This document shows positions 28,174 to 39,796 of a stretch of 64,000 nucleotides of DNA, one piece after another. The notes below the pieces were generated by a model. That model worked only from the letters and a program-made list of their open reading frames with translations. It was not told where the DNA came from and did no database searches. Every line of letters starts with the position of its first letter. Position 1 is the first letter of the stretch. Origin of the DNA: Anoxybacillus ayderensis (GTDB taxonomy: Bacteria; Bacillota; Bacilli; Bacillales; Anoxybacillaceae); contig NZ_JXTG01000003.1 in the NCBI RefSeq assembly GCF_000833605.1, positions 62,001 through 126,000 of the forward strand. Reading direction: 5' to 3'. The position numbers were made by a program, and so were the translations under genes.

Positions 28174-29688
28174 TTATGCTTTTCGTTTACGTGCGAAGTA
28201 TAAAAACAGACCAAATGCCGTATATACCGCAAGAAGCGCCGCAATAAACGGAATGTTTAAGCCCGTTTTTGGCGCAAGCACGTAAATTTCCGCCGTTTCG
28301 CGATCTAAAATGATGTCGTACTTGCCGTCTTTGCTGCGCACTAAATCTCCCGCCAGCAACCCGCGCAATTCTTTTCCTTGTTCTAGCTCATCGTCGAGCG
28401 TCACTTTTTGCGTTTTTGATGTATTGTTAATCGCAATTACCGTCGTTTCCTTTTCATACGTCCGTTTAAACAGAGCCATGCCGTCTTTTTCATAAAGCAA
28501 TTCAAAATCACCGCGACGAAGCGACGGAAGTTTTTCACGCAATTCCCCGAGCTTTGTCACATAGTCAACGAGCTCTTTATCGGTACGGAAATTCATTAAA
28601 CGACGGTTATCTGGATCTTCCCCGCCATCAAGCGCAATTTCTGTTCCATAGTACATGATTGGCATGCCCGGCGCTGCAAACAAATACGTCAATCCGAGCT
28701 TTAAACGCGTCACCGGATTGATGCGATTTTGCAACGCTAAACGCGTAAACCGAACGGTATCGTGATTATCTAAAAACGTTCCGAGCAAATACGGTCGATC
28801 ATAAAACGCCGCATTTCGCTTCCATACGTTGTAAAGCGGCTCGATCGATTGATCGACGTTTGAAAAAATGGTTGACGCCTCTTTGTAAAACGGAAAGTCA
28901 ATTAACGCATCGATGCCATGCTTCCCATATTCCGCGACATAGCGCGGATCGTCATGCCATACTTCTCCAAGAAGGAAAAAGTCTTGTTTCACCGACTTCA
29001 CTTCTTTTGAAAACTCGTCCCAAAACGATTTTGGTACATGCTTCACCGTATCTAAACGATATCCGTCAACGTCTGTTTCTTTAATCCACCATTTCGCGAC
29101 ATCGAATAAATACGCTTTCACTTCCGGATTTTCTTGCGCTAAATCTGGGAGACCGAACAACCAACCGTTCTCTACTTCTTGTTGATTCGCCCAATTAAAA
29201 ATGTCTTTTTTCTCATGAAACCAATCTTTTTTCGCCGGATCATTTAGCCACGGATGATTGTAACCTGTATGGTTGACGACGAAATCTAAAATGACTTTCA
29301 TATCGCGCTTATGCGCCTCTTTCACAAGCCGTTTGAAGTCATCAAGCGTTCCAAAATGCTCTTCTACTTTATAAAAGTCTTCAATCCAATAGCCGTGATA
29401 TCCGCCTTTTTCGTTCGCAAAAATCGGCGTCAGCCAAATCGCTGTAAAACCCATTCCTTTTATGTAGTCGAGCTTGTCAATAATTCCTTGTAAATCGCCG
29501 CCATGGTATGCTTTCGGATCATGCACATTTACATCGTAATCGTTTTTCGGATTCCCGTTATTAAAACGGTCGACCATAATAAAATAAATGCGTTCATCTT
29601 GCCACGTTCGCTCCGTTTTCGCACTCGCTGGCGTCGTCACAGACAACAACAAAACAAAAATAAGTAGCGCACGAAATACACGTTTCAT
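28174..29688 (-). CDS. Cell-anchored alpha-amylase, GH13, with C-terminal membrane segment
   Basis: 504 residues. Signal peptide MKRVFRALLIFVLLLSVTTP ending ASA; barrel motifs VILDFVVNHTG, GYRLDTVKHV (nucleophile Asp near 212), LLGEVWHD (Glu near 239) and FLDNHDTVRF (Asp near 309). The C-terminus reads LAPKTG, then a hydrophobic stretch (about 479-499) and ARKRKA, so it is probably tethered outside the membrane. It resembles the amylases reported from Anoxybacillus and Geobacillus (recognition by eye). Encoded between malG and the GH31 gene; a strong hairpin after malG separates it, and RBS GGGGAGTG precedes ATG 29688. It supplies maltodextrins to MalEFG. Confidence 0.93.
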   Translation of the reverse strand: MKRVFRALLIFVLLLSVTTPASAKTERTWQDERIYFIMVDRFNNGNPKNDYDVNVHDPKAYHGGDLQGIIDKLDYIKGMGFTAIWLTPIFANEKGGYHGYWIEDFYKVEEHFGTLDDFKRLVKEAHKRDMKVILDFVVNHTGYNHPWLNDPAKKDWFHEKKDIFNWANQQEVENGWLFGLPDLAQENPEVKAYLFDVAKWWIKETDVDGYRLDTVKHVPKSFWDEFSKEVKSVKQDFFLLGEVWHDDPRYVAEYGKHGIDALIDFPFYKEASTIFSNVDQSIEPLYNVWKRNAAFYDRPYLLGTFLDNHDTVRFTRLALQNRINPVTRLKLGLTYLFAAPGMPIMYYGTEIALDGGEDPDNRRLMNFRTDKELVDYVTKLGELREKLPSLRRGDFELLYEKDGMALFKRTYEKETTVIAINNTSKTQKVTLDDELEQGKELRGLLAGDLVRSKDGKYDIILDRETAEIYVLAPKTGLNIPFIAALLAVYTAFGLFLYFARKRKA

Positions 29689-29755
29689 TTCATTTCACTC
29701 CCCATTCATTCCAAAGCTTCTTATGTTCTTATGTTAATATATCTCTAAATAGTAA

Positions 29756-29788
29756 GAAAGGAAAGAACCAAAACGATTCTTTCCTTTC
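29756..29788 (-). terminator. Hairpin between malG and the amylase gene
   Basis: GAAAGGAAAGAA (29756-29767) is the exact inverse of TTCTTTCCTTTC (29777-29788), a 12-bp stem with a nine-base loop. The minus-strand 3' side is only moderately T-rich, so it may attenuate or stabilise mRNA rather than end it. Confidence 0.55.
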
Positions 29789-29793
29789 GTTTC

Positions 29794-30636
29794 TCATCCT
29801 TTTGTTCCACCTGCCGTTAAGCCAGAGACGAAATACTTTTGGAATGAAAGGAAGAGAATAGCGATCGGCACAGCAATTAATACCGAACCTGCCGCAAACG
29901 TTGTAAATTCGCTACCGAACTGCTTCGCCACTAAATCGTACAATCCGACCGCTAGCGTATATTTTTCTTTGCTGCGCAGCAAAACGCTCGCTAAAATGAA
30001 ATCGCCAAACGGTGCAATAAACGTAAAGAGCGCCACGACCGCAATAATTGGCTTCGCAAGCGGTAAAACGATTTGGAAGAAAATGCGCAAATGCCCGGCT
30101 CCGTCAATTTTCGCCGATTCATCAAGCTCTTTCGGAATCGTATCTAAATACCCTTTCATCAGCCACGTATTCATCGGAATGGCACCACCGACGTATACGA
30201 GAATTAACCCTAAATGCGTATCAACTAATCCCGTTAAAAGCGCTAAAATGAAAATCGCAATGAGCGCCGCAAAGTTTGGAATCATTTGCAAAATTAAAAA
30301 CGTCATCAACCCATTTTGGCGTCCAATAAACCGATAACGCGAAAACGAATACGCTGTTAAACTGACTAAAATAACCGAAAAAATCATCGTCAACGTTGAA
30401 ATTTTTAACGAGTTCCAATACCAAATGAGATAATCGCTTTGTGACGTATCAAATAACTTTTTATAATGAGCGAGCGTGGCGTTGTCTGGAATCATTTTCG
30501 AACCGGACAAACTTTGTCCCGGGTTAAACGACGAGCCAACGACCCAAAGAAGCGGATAGACGATAACGATCGTCATCGCCAAAATGACTGCATACGACAA
30601 CGTCAGCCGAATGAGTTTTTGTCTTTTCATATCCAT
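29794..30636 (-). CDS. malG: Maltodextrin ABC transporter permease MalG
   Basis: 280 residues, six predicted membrane helices, and the EAA loop DESAKIDGAGHLRIFFQIVLP where the ATPase docks. It forms the channel with MalF. ATG 30636 is one base past the malF stop; ATG 30630 is an alternative. No MalK/MsmX ATPase gene is in the window, so a shared ATPase encoded elsewhere is expected, as in B. subtilis. Confidence 0.93.
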   Translation of the reverse strand: MDMKRQKLIRLTLSYAVILAMTIVIVYPLLWVVGSSFNPGQSLSGSKMIPDNATLAHYKKLFDTSQSDYLIWYWNSLKISTLTMIFSVILVSLTAYSFSRYRFIGRQNGLMTFLILQMIPNFAALIAIFILALLTGLVDTHLGLILVYVGGAIPMNTWLMKGYLDTIPKELDESAKIDGAGHLRIFFQIVLPLAKPIIAVVALFTFIAPFGDFILASVLLRSKEKYTLAVGLYDLVAKQFGSEFTTFAAGSVLIAVPIAILFLSFQKYFVSGLTAGGTKG

Positions 30637-30637
30637 A

Positions 30638-31921
30638 TTACATCATATCCTCTTCTTTAAATGATTTTGTTCTTCTAAATTGCCATAATGCAACGGATAC
30701 GACAACGAGTGAAAGCAATAACGTAATTGCCGCTGCTTTCGAATATTGCGCAGATGTCATCGTTAAACGATAAATCCATGAAATTAAAATGTCAGTCGCA
30801 CCAGCATTTTGCCCGGATACCGCAGGGCCGCCACCATTAAATAAGTAAATGATGTTAAAGTTGTTGAAGTTAAACGTATATTGCGTAATTAAAATTGGCG
30901 CTGTCGCATACAACACGAGCGGAAGGGTAATTTTCGTAAACTTTTGCCAGCTTGAAGCGCCATCGACTGTTGCCGCCTCGTACAATTCGTTCGGAATGGC
31001 TTGCAATACCCCTGTTGTCATCGCAAAGACGAATGGGAACCCGAGCCACGTTTGAATCAAAATGAGCGCAACTTTCGTCCAAAACGGATCCGTCATCCAC
31101 TCGATCGGTCCGATGCCTAACGATGCTAAAATCGTTTTATTAATGACCCCGAACGATTCGTTAAACATGCCTGAAAAGACGAGAATTGTCACGAACGCCG
31201 GAACAGCCCAAGGTAAAATGAAAATCGTCCGAATGATCGCTTTTCCTTTTAAATCTTTTTGGTTTACGATAATCGCTAAGAAAATACCGAGCGCAATTTG
31301 TAACGTCGTTGCCCCAAACGTCCAAACGATCGTCCAAGCGAGGACGTTAATAAACGTTTTTCGCCAAAGATCGAGCTTCACTAAATCAATGAAGTTTTGA
31401 AACCCTACCCAGTCAACGAGTTTAGCTGGTGGGGAATGATATAAGTCATAGTTTGTAAACGCCAATAAGACGACGAAAATAATCGGGAAAATGACAACGA
31501 ATACGAGCAAAATAAAACCTGGCGAAATCATTAAATATGGAAAGCCGTTGTCAACGAGCGCGCGATATTGCTCGCGCAACGAGCTAATTTTCAACCCTAA
31601 ATCACGCTTTTGCCCATTTTTATAAGCATCGCGCAAGTTAAACGCATAAAAACCGAGCCCAAACACGGAAATAATAACGGCTAAAATTCCTTCAACAAGC
31701 AAGAAAATGGAATGGTCACGTCCGACGACTTCACCGAGCGTAAAGATGCCCCACCATCCCATATTTAATAAATCTTTAAAAACGATCAAAAACGAAGCAG
31801 CTAAAATGAAAAACGAAATGCCTTTGACGTATTGACGATTATATAGTTGTCCAAATCCCGGAATGAGCGATAAACCGAGGGCAATTTTCCGATGATTTGA
31901 TTGATACATTGGTGTTTCCAT
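30638..31921 (-). CDS. malF: Maltodextrin ABC transporter permease MalF
   Basis: 427 residues with about eight hydrophobic segments, including an N-terminal pair (LSLIPGFGQLYNRQY) seen in Bacillus MdxF and absent from short permeases, and the EAA loop YEAATVDGASSWQKFTKIT. AGGAGACAAAATCA precedes ATG 31921. Separated from malE by 112 bases with an RNA hairpin, which probably lowers its expression relative to the binding protein. Confidence 0.93.
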   Translation of the reverse strand: METPMYQSNHRKIALGLSLIPGFGQLYNRQYVKGISFFILAASFLIVFKDLLNMGWWGIFTLGEVVGRDHSIFLLVEGILAVIISVFGLGFYAFNLRDAYKNGQKRDLGLKISSLREQYRALVDNGFPYLMISPGFILLVFVVIFPIIFVVLLAFTNYDLYHSPPAKLVDWVGFQNFIDLVKLDLWRKTFINVLAWTIVWTFGATTLQIALGIFLAIIVNQKDLKGKAIIRTIFILPWAVPAFVTILVFSGMFNESFGVINKTILASLGIGPIEWMTDPFWTKVALILIQTWLGFPFVFAMTTGVLQAIPNELYEAATVDGASSWQKFTKITLPLVLYATAPILITQYTFNFNNFNIIYLFNGGGPAVSGQNAGATDILISWIYRLTMTSAQYSKAAAITLLLSLVVVSVALWQFRRTKSFKEEDMM

Positions 31922-32002
31922 TGATTTTGTCTCCTTTCTAAAACGATGGCGAGGAGCGCACTTGAATGTGAATAAGTAAACAAAAAAAAGAAAGTTGAAG
32001 CA

Positions 32003-32023
32003 GTACCTCTACAAGAGAGGTAC
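32003..32023 (-). other. Intercistronic hairpin between malE and malF
   Basis: GTACCTCT (32003-32010) pairs perfectly with AGAGGTAC (32016-32023). The minus-strand T run starts about 12 bases later, so it is more likely a partial terminator or an mRNA 3'-end stabiliser giving more MalE than MalF and MalG. Confidence 0.6.
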
Positions 32024-32033
32024 CGCTCGTTAC

Positions 32034-33326
32034 TTACTTGCTTGGATGGTTCGTTTCAATGTTCGTTTTAATTGTTTTTACAGCTTCATCAAGCGCTTGT
32101 TTTGGCTCTGCTTTTTGGTTTGCAACAAGTTGAAGCGCTGTCGCCATTGGTCCCCATACTTCTGCCATTTCAGGAATGTTTGGCATCGGAATCGCATATT
32201 GAGATTGGATCGCAACAGCTTTTGCTCCTTCATCTTCTGCGATTAACGGATCGTTAATGAGCGACTTCACTGGCGGAATTTCGCGCGTTAACTCAAAGCG
32301 TTTTTTCGCATTCTCTTCATTTGTAATAAATTCAATAAGTTTTGTTGCCCACTCCGGATGTTTCGAGAAGGCAGATACGTGCCAACCTTTTACACCCATA
32401 AACGTTTTTACAGGCTCACCGTTTGGCAATTTTGGCATTGGCGCTACACCGATATCGATGCCTGCATCACGCATACCTTGGAACGCCCACGGACCGTTCA
32501 TGACAGACGCTGCTTTTCCTTCGTTAAATAAACCGTCCATCGCTGAACCGCCGTTTTCACCGATAATACCTTTCGGGAACAACTCTTTATACCATTTTTG
32601 GATATACTCTGTTCCTTTTACTGCCCCTTCGTTATTTAAGCCAATATCGTTGCGATCTAACGCACCGTTATTGTTTTTAAATACGTAACCGCCCATACCC
32701 GCGATAACGCCATGTGCGAAATAGAAGTTATCCCAAAGCGCTAAGAAACCGTATTGATCGCCTTTTGTGAACTCTTTTGAGAACTGATACAATTCGTCCA
32801 TCGTTTCAGGCGCTTTGTCCATTAATTTTTTGTTGTAAATGAATACAGGAGTTTCTACTGCTTTTGGAAGTCCGTATAACTTTCCATCATACATTTGCGC
32901 CGCAATTGAAGATTCTGTAAACGTATCTAATACCGCTTGATCGACGTTAATTTCGCGAATTAATCCTTCCGTCACGAGCTGACCGATTTGGTCATGTGGA
33001 ACAGTGATGACGTCAGGACCTGTGCCTGCTGGACCATCTAAACGAAGTTGATCGCGTTGTTTTGTCGCCATTTCAACTTCTTTGTACTCCACTTTAATGC
33101 CGTACTTTTCTTCGAACGCTTTAATCGCTGGCTCTAACGCCACCCCACGCTTGACGTCTTCCCAAACGACAAGCTTTTCTGGTTTTGGCGGCATGCCGTC
33201 TTCGGATACTTCTGTTTTTCCTTCATTTTCATTTTCTTTTGGCTTTGCCTCATCTTGTGGACCACAACCTGCCATCACACCTGCAAGCAACGCAAGCGAT
33301 GAAAAAATGGATACCGTCTTTTTCAT
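32034..33326 (-). CDS. malE: Maltodextrin-binding lipoprotein MalE
   Basis: 430 residues. The lipoprotein signal ends at VMAGC (Cys21), followed by a charged linker (DEAKPKENENEGKTEVSE) and the extracellular solute-binding fold: LVVWEDVKRGVALEP, GTGPDVITVPHDQIGQLV, AFQGMRDAGIDIGVAPMPKLP and VKGWHVSAFSKHPEWATK. It captures maltodextrins outside the cell. GGAGGGGTCGAA precedes ATG 33326. It is the first gene of the operon, with its promoter, operator and cre within 110 bases upstream. Confidence 0.94.
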   Translation of the reverse strand: MKKTVSIFSSLALLAGVMAGCGPQDEAKPKENENEGKTEVSEDGMPPKPEKLVVWEDVKRGVALEPAIKAFEEKYGIKVEYKEVEMATKQRDQLRLDGPAGTGPDVITVPHDQIGQLVTEGLIREINVDQAVLDTFTESSIAAQMYDGKLYGLPKAVETPVFIYNKKLMDKAPETMDELYQFSKEFTKGDQYGFLALWDNFYFAHGVIAGMGGYVFKNNNGALDRNDIGLNNEGAVKGTEYIQKWYKELFPKGIIGENGGSAMDGLFNEGKAASVMNGPWAFQGMRDAGIDIGVAPMPKLPNGEPVKTFMGVKGWHVSAFSKHPEWATKLIEFITNEENAKKRFELTREIPPVKSLINDPLIAEDEGAKAVAIQSQYAIPMPNIPEMAEVWGPMATALQLVANQKAEPKQALDEAVKTIKTNIETNHPSK

Positions 33327-33356
33327 TTCGACCCCTCCTGTGTTTTAAGCAATACG

Positions 33357-33370
33357 TACAAACGCTTTCA
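33357..33370 (-). promoter_or_regulatory. cre-like site in the malE leader
   Basis: TACAAACGCTTTCA fits the catabolite-responsive element consensus TGWAANCGNTNWCA at 12 of 14 positions. It lies between the malE -10 and start codon, a typical place for CcpA road-block repression when glucose is present. Confidence 0.5.
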
Positions 33371-33376
33371 TTTTTT

Positions 33377-33392
33377 TGCGAAAACGATTGCA
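33377..33392 (-). promoter_or_regulatory. LacI-type operator in the malE leader
   Basis: TGCGAAAACGATTGCA is an imperfect palindrome centred on a CG step. Its half ACGATTGC matches the half-site of the perfect palindrome at 33561. It lies just after the malE -10, where a bound MalR would block transcription. Confidence 0.5.
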
Positions 33393-33406
33393 CAACCTTT
33401 ATCTTC

Positions 33407-33434
33407 ATTATACAATCATTTTTCGTTTTGACAA
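33407..33434 (-). promoter_or_regulatory. sigma-A promoter of the malE operon
   Basis: On the minus strand TTGTCA (33434-33429) and a perfect TATAAT (33412-33407) are 16 bases apart. It is about 85 bases upstream of the malE ATG. Confidence 0.7.
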
Positions 33435-33560
33435 CTATTTTTTTCATCTTTTTTTGAATGAATGTTGACTTTTTACTGTCTTTCATTTTACGCTTGACAT
33501 AGGCATTGTATGCGCTTCCTTAAACGGTCGCATCAAGAGCACCTCAATATGTGATAAAAA

Positions 33561-33576
33561 GCGCAATCGATTGCGC
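33561..33576 (+). promoter_or_regulatory. Perfect LacI-type operator before the neopullulanase gene
   Basis: GCGCAATCGATTGCGC is a 16-base perfect palindrome with a central CG, 26 bases before the ATG of the neopullulanase gene. LacI-family operators have this form. Shared half-sites with the malE leader suggest one regulator controls both directions. Confidence 0.65.
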
Positions 33577-33599
33577 GTGAAATAGAGAGGAGAGAGTGA

Positions 33600-36198
<2,599 letters not shown>

Positions 36199-36320
36199 AA
36201 GCCCCCTCCTTTCAGTCGGAAATGTACAAAAGTAATCGTCTTTTTCCCTTTTTTCCATTATAACAATCCATTAAACTAAAAACAGTTTGCAAGTCGGAAA
36301 TCGTAAAGGAGTTGTCTTCT

Positions 36321-37664
36321 TTGGCAAAAAAGCTTTCTTTATTTGCGCTCACTTGGCCGATTTTTATTGAATTGACGCTTCATATGTTAACGGGCAACGC
36401 CGATACGTTTATGCTTAGCCAATATGCAGATGAAGCGGTTGCTGCGGTCGGGGTAGCGAATCAACTGTTGTTTATGGTCGTTGTCATGTTTGGCTTTATC
36501 GCAACAGGAACATCGATTTTAATTGCACAATATGCTGGGGCAAATGATGAAAAAACAGCTTCCTACATCGGAGCTGTTTCCATTTGGGCAAATATGCTAT
36601 TTGGCGTCGTATTAAGTGTTGCCCTTTGGGCAGGAAGCGACACTCTTCTTCACCTTATGAACGTCCCGAATGAACTTATTGCTGATGCGCGCGCTTATTT
36701 GTGGATTGTCGGCGGCTTTTCGTTTGTGCAAGCGCTCATTATGACGCTCGGGGCGATATTGCGCAGCTACGGGTTTACGCGCGACATGATGAACATTACG
36801 ATCGGGGTTAATATATTAAACATCATTGGAAACTATTTCGTTTTGTTTGGGCCGTTTGGCTTACCTGTATTAGGTGTCGAAGGGGTCGCTTGGTCAACGA
36901 CGATCAGCCGTATCATCGGTCTTGTCATTGGATTTTTTCTCATCATGAAGCGTCTCCCACATCCGCTTCCGCTTTTGTCAAAAGAGGCGCTTTCATTTGC
37001 TTACGTGAAACAACTATTAAAAATCGGCATTCCATCTGCAGGTGAACATGTCGCTTACAATACGTCGCAGCTTGTCATCACCTATTTCATTACGATGCTT
37101 GGCACAGAGGCGTTAACGACAAGAGTATATACGCAAAACATCATGATGTTTATTTTTTTATTTAGCGTCGCTATCGGGCAAGGGACGCAAATTATCGTCG
37201 GGCATCTCGTTGGGGCGGAACGGTTTCATGAGGCGTATACCCGTTGCTTGCGGAGCTTACGGCTCGCTGTCATCATTTCGTTTGCTGTTGCGGCGTTGTT
37301 TTCCGTCTTTTCCGATCAACTGTTTTCCATTTTCACAAGCAACAAACGGATGATTGAAACAGGCGGGACGCTCATTTTGCTTACGATGCTTCTTGAGCCC
37401 GGGCGTTCTTTTAATCTCGTCATTATTAACTCTTTACGCGCGGCCGGCGATGTAAAATTTCCTGTCTACATCGGTATCGCATCGATGTGGGGAGTAAGCG
37501 TCCCGCTCGCCTATATTCTTGGCATTTCGTTCGATCTCGGTTTAGTCGGCGTCTGGCTTGCCTTTACAGCAGACGAATGGCTGCGCGGTTTGCTCGTCTA
37601 TTGGCGCTGGAAATCAAACGTATGGCGCACAAAATCGTTCGTCAAAAAGGAAGCGACAGCTTAA
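36321..37664 (+). CDS. yisQ: MATE-family multidrug/Na+ antiporter (YisQ-like)
   Basis: 447 residues with about twelve membrane helices in two halves. MATE features include PIFIELTLHMLTGNADTFML, AAVGVANQLLFMV, ATGTSILIAQYAGA and, in the second half, VAIGQGTQIIVGHLVGA. The start is TTG 36321 with AAAGGAG at nine-base spacing; TTG 36312 is only one base from it. It exports cationic drugs or metabolites in exchange for Na+ or H+. Same neighbours as B. subtilis yisQ. The substrate is unknown. Confidence 0.88.
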   Translation: MAKKLSLFALTWPIFIELTLHMLTGNADTFMLSQYADEAVAAVGVANQLLFMVVVMFGFIATGTSILIAQYAGANDEKTASYIGAVSIWANMLFGVVLSVALWAGSDTLLHLMNVPNELIADARAYLWIVGGFSFVQALIMTLGAILRSYGFTRDMMNITIGVNILNIIGNYFVLFGPFGLPVLGVEGVAWSTTISRIIGLVIGFFLIMKRLPHPLPLLSKEALSFAYVKQLLKIGIPSAGEHVAYNTSQLVITYFITMLGTEALTTRVYTQNIMMFIFLFSVAIGQGTQIIVGHLVGAERFHEAYTRCLRSLRLAVIISFAVAALFSVFSDQLFSIFTSNKRMIETGGTLILLTMLLEPGRSFNLVIINSLRAAGDVKFPVYIGIASMWGVSVPLAYILGISFDLGLVGVWLAFTADEWLRGLLVYWRWKSNVWRTKSFVKKEATA

Positions 37665-37673
37665 CGCCAAGCA

Positions 37674-37738
37674 AATGGTTAGCGACGTTTTGCCCGCTAA
37701 TGACAACCATTGGCGATCCACCTCTCACGTGGATTGCC
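37674..37738 (+). other. Tandem hairpins after yisQ
   Basis: Two inverted repeats: AATGGTTAGCG with CGCT...AACCATT (37674-37711) and GGCGATCCAC with GTGGATTGCC (37712-37721 and 37729-37738, one G-T pair). There is no T run. They could stabilise the yisQ mRNA or be the trace of a small mobile element end. Confidence 0.4.
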
Positions 37739-37802
37739 CCCAAATATAATGCTGAAATTTCCTTACATTCTTTCGACAGACGTAAATTGAACAAAAAAAT
37801 AC

Positions 37803-37834
37803 AGAAAAAAAGACAGCCGTTTTTTTAGCTGTCT
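37803..37834 (-). terminator. Terminator of the asparagine synthase gene
   Basis: On the minus strand AGACAGC (37834-37828) and GCTGTCT (37817-37811) are followed by a seven-T run. The stop codon of the gene lies in the loop. Confidence 0.8.
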
Positions 37835-39675
37835 GTTAACCGAATGTTATAATGCTCAAACCATTCGTGAAATTGAATGAAATACGCTAACAGCTGCGGA
37901 CCAGACATGAGTTGACCGAACCATGGAATGCGAAACGATTGCCCTTTCGTTTCCACTAATTTCTTTAACTTCTTTCGATCAAACAATTCATATAAAACGG
38001 ACGAGCGATTCGTTAAAATCGTCTCTAGCCGTTCAGCCACGATGTCCGTATAACGTGGATGATGTGTTTTCGGATACGGACTTTTTTTCCGATACAACAC
38101 GTCATTTGGTAAAATGCCTTCAAACGCTTTGCGTAAAATTCCTTTTTCACGATTGTTGTACATTTTCATCTCCCACGGAATGTTCCATACATACTCAACG
38201 AGGCGATGGTCAGCAAACGGCACGCGCACTTCTAAACTTGCCGCCATACTCATTCGGTCTTTCCGGTCTAACAACGTCGTCATAAACCAAATCATATTTA
38301 AATAAAACAGTTCGCGACGGCGCGCTTCTTCCGCACTTTCTCCGTCTGCGTGAGGAACTTCACGAAGCGTTTCTTTATAACGCATATCGGCATACTCATG
38401 AAGCGGCAGTTTTTCGCGCCACGTTTCATTGAGAAGATCGAACCGCTCATCTAACGACCGCATCCACGGAAATCCATCTCGCTCAAAATCTTCTTTTCTA
38501 TGGAACCACGGATACCCCCCAAAAATTTCGTCTGCACATTCACCTGACAAACTAACGACAAATTGTTGCTTGATTTGACGGCAAAACCAAAGAAGCGATG
38601 AATCAATATCCGCCATCCCCGGCAAATCACGGGCAACGACTGCCGCTTTTAAATCATCGGCTAATTGTTGTTGAGAAATGACGCACGTATGATGGACGGT
38701 TTGAAACGCATCCGACATTTGTTTAATCCATGGTCCGTCACTGTTCGGTTGAAATGCGTTCGCTGTAAAATATTGTTCGTTTTCTTCGTAATCAATGGAA
38801 TACGTATGAAGTGATCCTTTTCCTTCACGTTCAAACGCCTTCGCAGCAATCGCGGTAATCGCACTCGAATCCACCCCACCCGATAAAAACGTACAAACAG
38901 GTACATCGGAAACGAGTTGTCGCGTAATCGCATCGATTAGCAACGTCCGAATATGTTCTACCGTTTCATCAAATGAATGCTCATGCGGTGCGCTTTTTAC
39001 GTTCCAATATCGCCATTGACGCACGCCGCTTTGTTGAACGATCATCGCATGAGCCGGGCGCAATTCATAAATGGTTCGAAACACGCCATGCCCCGGTGTG
39101 CGCGACGGACCGAGCGCTAAAATTTCACATAAACTTTCGCGATCAATTTCAGTGCGAACGTTTGGATGAGCCAAAATCGCTTTTATTTCTGAAGCGAATA
39201 AAAACTCCCCTTGTTCATAGCGGTAAAATAACGGTTTGACTCCTAAACGATCGCGCGCTAAAAACAATTGCTTTCGCTCATCGTCCCATACCGCAAACGC
39301 AAAAATGCCGTTCAGATGATCGACACATTGTTCACGCCACTCCATGTAAGCAGTAAGCAACACTTCCGTATCCGAATGCCCTTGAAACGTATATCCTTTT
39401 TTCAATAACTCTGTTCGAATATCTTCTGTATTATATAGCTCCCCATTATAACAAATCGTATAACGATAGCCGTTTTTCATTCGCGTCATCGGCTGCACGC
39501 CACCTGCTGGATCAACAACAACAAGCCGCTTATGTCCGAATGCGACATGATCGTCAAGCCATACGTTCGTATCATCAGGTCCCCGCAGCGAAAGCGTATT
39601 GACCATCGCCAGCACCGTTTCTTTTTCTTGGCGTAAATGACGCCCAAAATGAACCCATCCGGTAATTCCGCACAC
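37825..39675 (-). CDS. asnB: Asparagine synthase, glutamine-hydrolysing (AsnO-like)
   Basis: 616 residues. Class-II glutamine amidotransferase at the N-terminus with Cys2 as nucleophile (MCGITGWVHFG; LRGPDDTNVW; RLVVVDPAGG; ICYNGELYN), then the ATP-pyrophosphatase synthase domain (FLSGGVDSSAITAIA near 263). The start must be GTG 39675 because it gives Met-Cys with the catalytic Cys exposed; the ATGs at 39684 and 39714 would bury it, and GAAGGGA is nine bases upstream of the GTG. Its place between yisQ and yisN and its length point to AsnO, the sporulation-linked paralogue of B. subtilis, so the symbol is general. Confidence 0.93.
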   Translation of the reverse strand: MCGITGWVHFGRHLRQEKETVLAMVNTLSLRGPDDTNVWLDDHVAFGHKRLVVVDPAGGVQPMTRMKNGYRYTICYNGELYNTEDIRTELLKKGYTFQGHSDTEVLLTAYMEWREQCVDHLNGIFAFAVWDDERKQLFLARDRLGVKPLFYRYEQGEFLFASEIKAILAHPNVRTEIDRESLCEILALGPSRTPGHGVFRTIYELRPAHAMIVQQSGVRQWRYWNVKSAPHEHSFDETVEHIRTLLIDAITRQLVSDVPVCTFLSGGVDSSAITAIAAKAFEREGKGSLHTYSIDYEENEQYFTANAFQPNSDGPWIKQMSDAFQTVHHTCVISQQQLADDLKAAVVARDLPGMADIDSSLLWFCRQIKQQFVVSLSGECADEIFGGYPWFHRKEDFERDGFPWMRSLDERFDLLNETWREKLPLHEYADMRYKETLREVPHADGESAEEARRRELFYLNMIWFMTTLLDRKDRMSMAASLEVRVPFADHRLVEYVWNIPWEMKMYNNREKGILRKAFEGILPNDVLYRKKSPYPKTHHPRYTDIVAERLETILTNRSSVLYELFDRKKLKKLVETKGQSFRIPWFGQLMSGPQLLAYFIQFHEWFEHYNIRLTDS

Positions 39676-39796
39676 GTCAATCATTCCCTTCTGTTGTGAA
39701 CAAGTATGAAGCATGCTTTTATTTTATGCACCGTTTATATAAATGATGAGTTGTCTATAATGGCGTACGGAAGGAATTGACACGAAGGAGGAAATA

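Noticed and set aside
33494-33522. TTGACA before the neopullulanase gene as a promoter
   Set aside because: A perfect -35 is present at 33494-33499 but the hexamer 17 bases later (TCCTTA) is a poor -10, so I left the plus-strand promoter unassigned.
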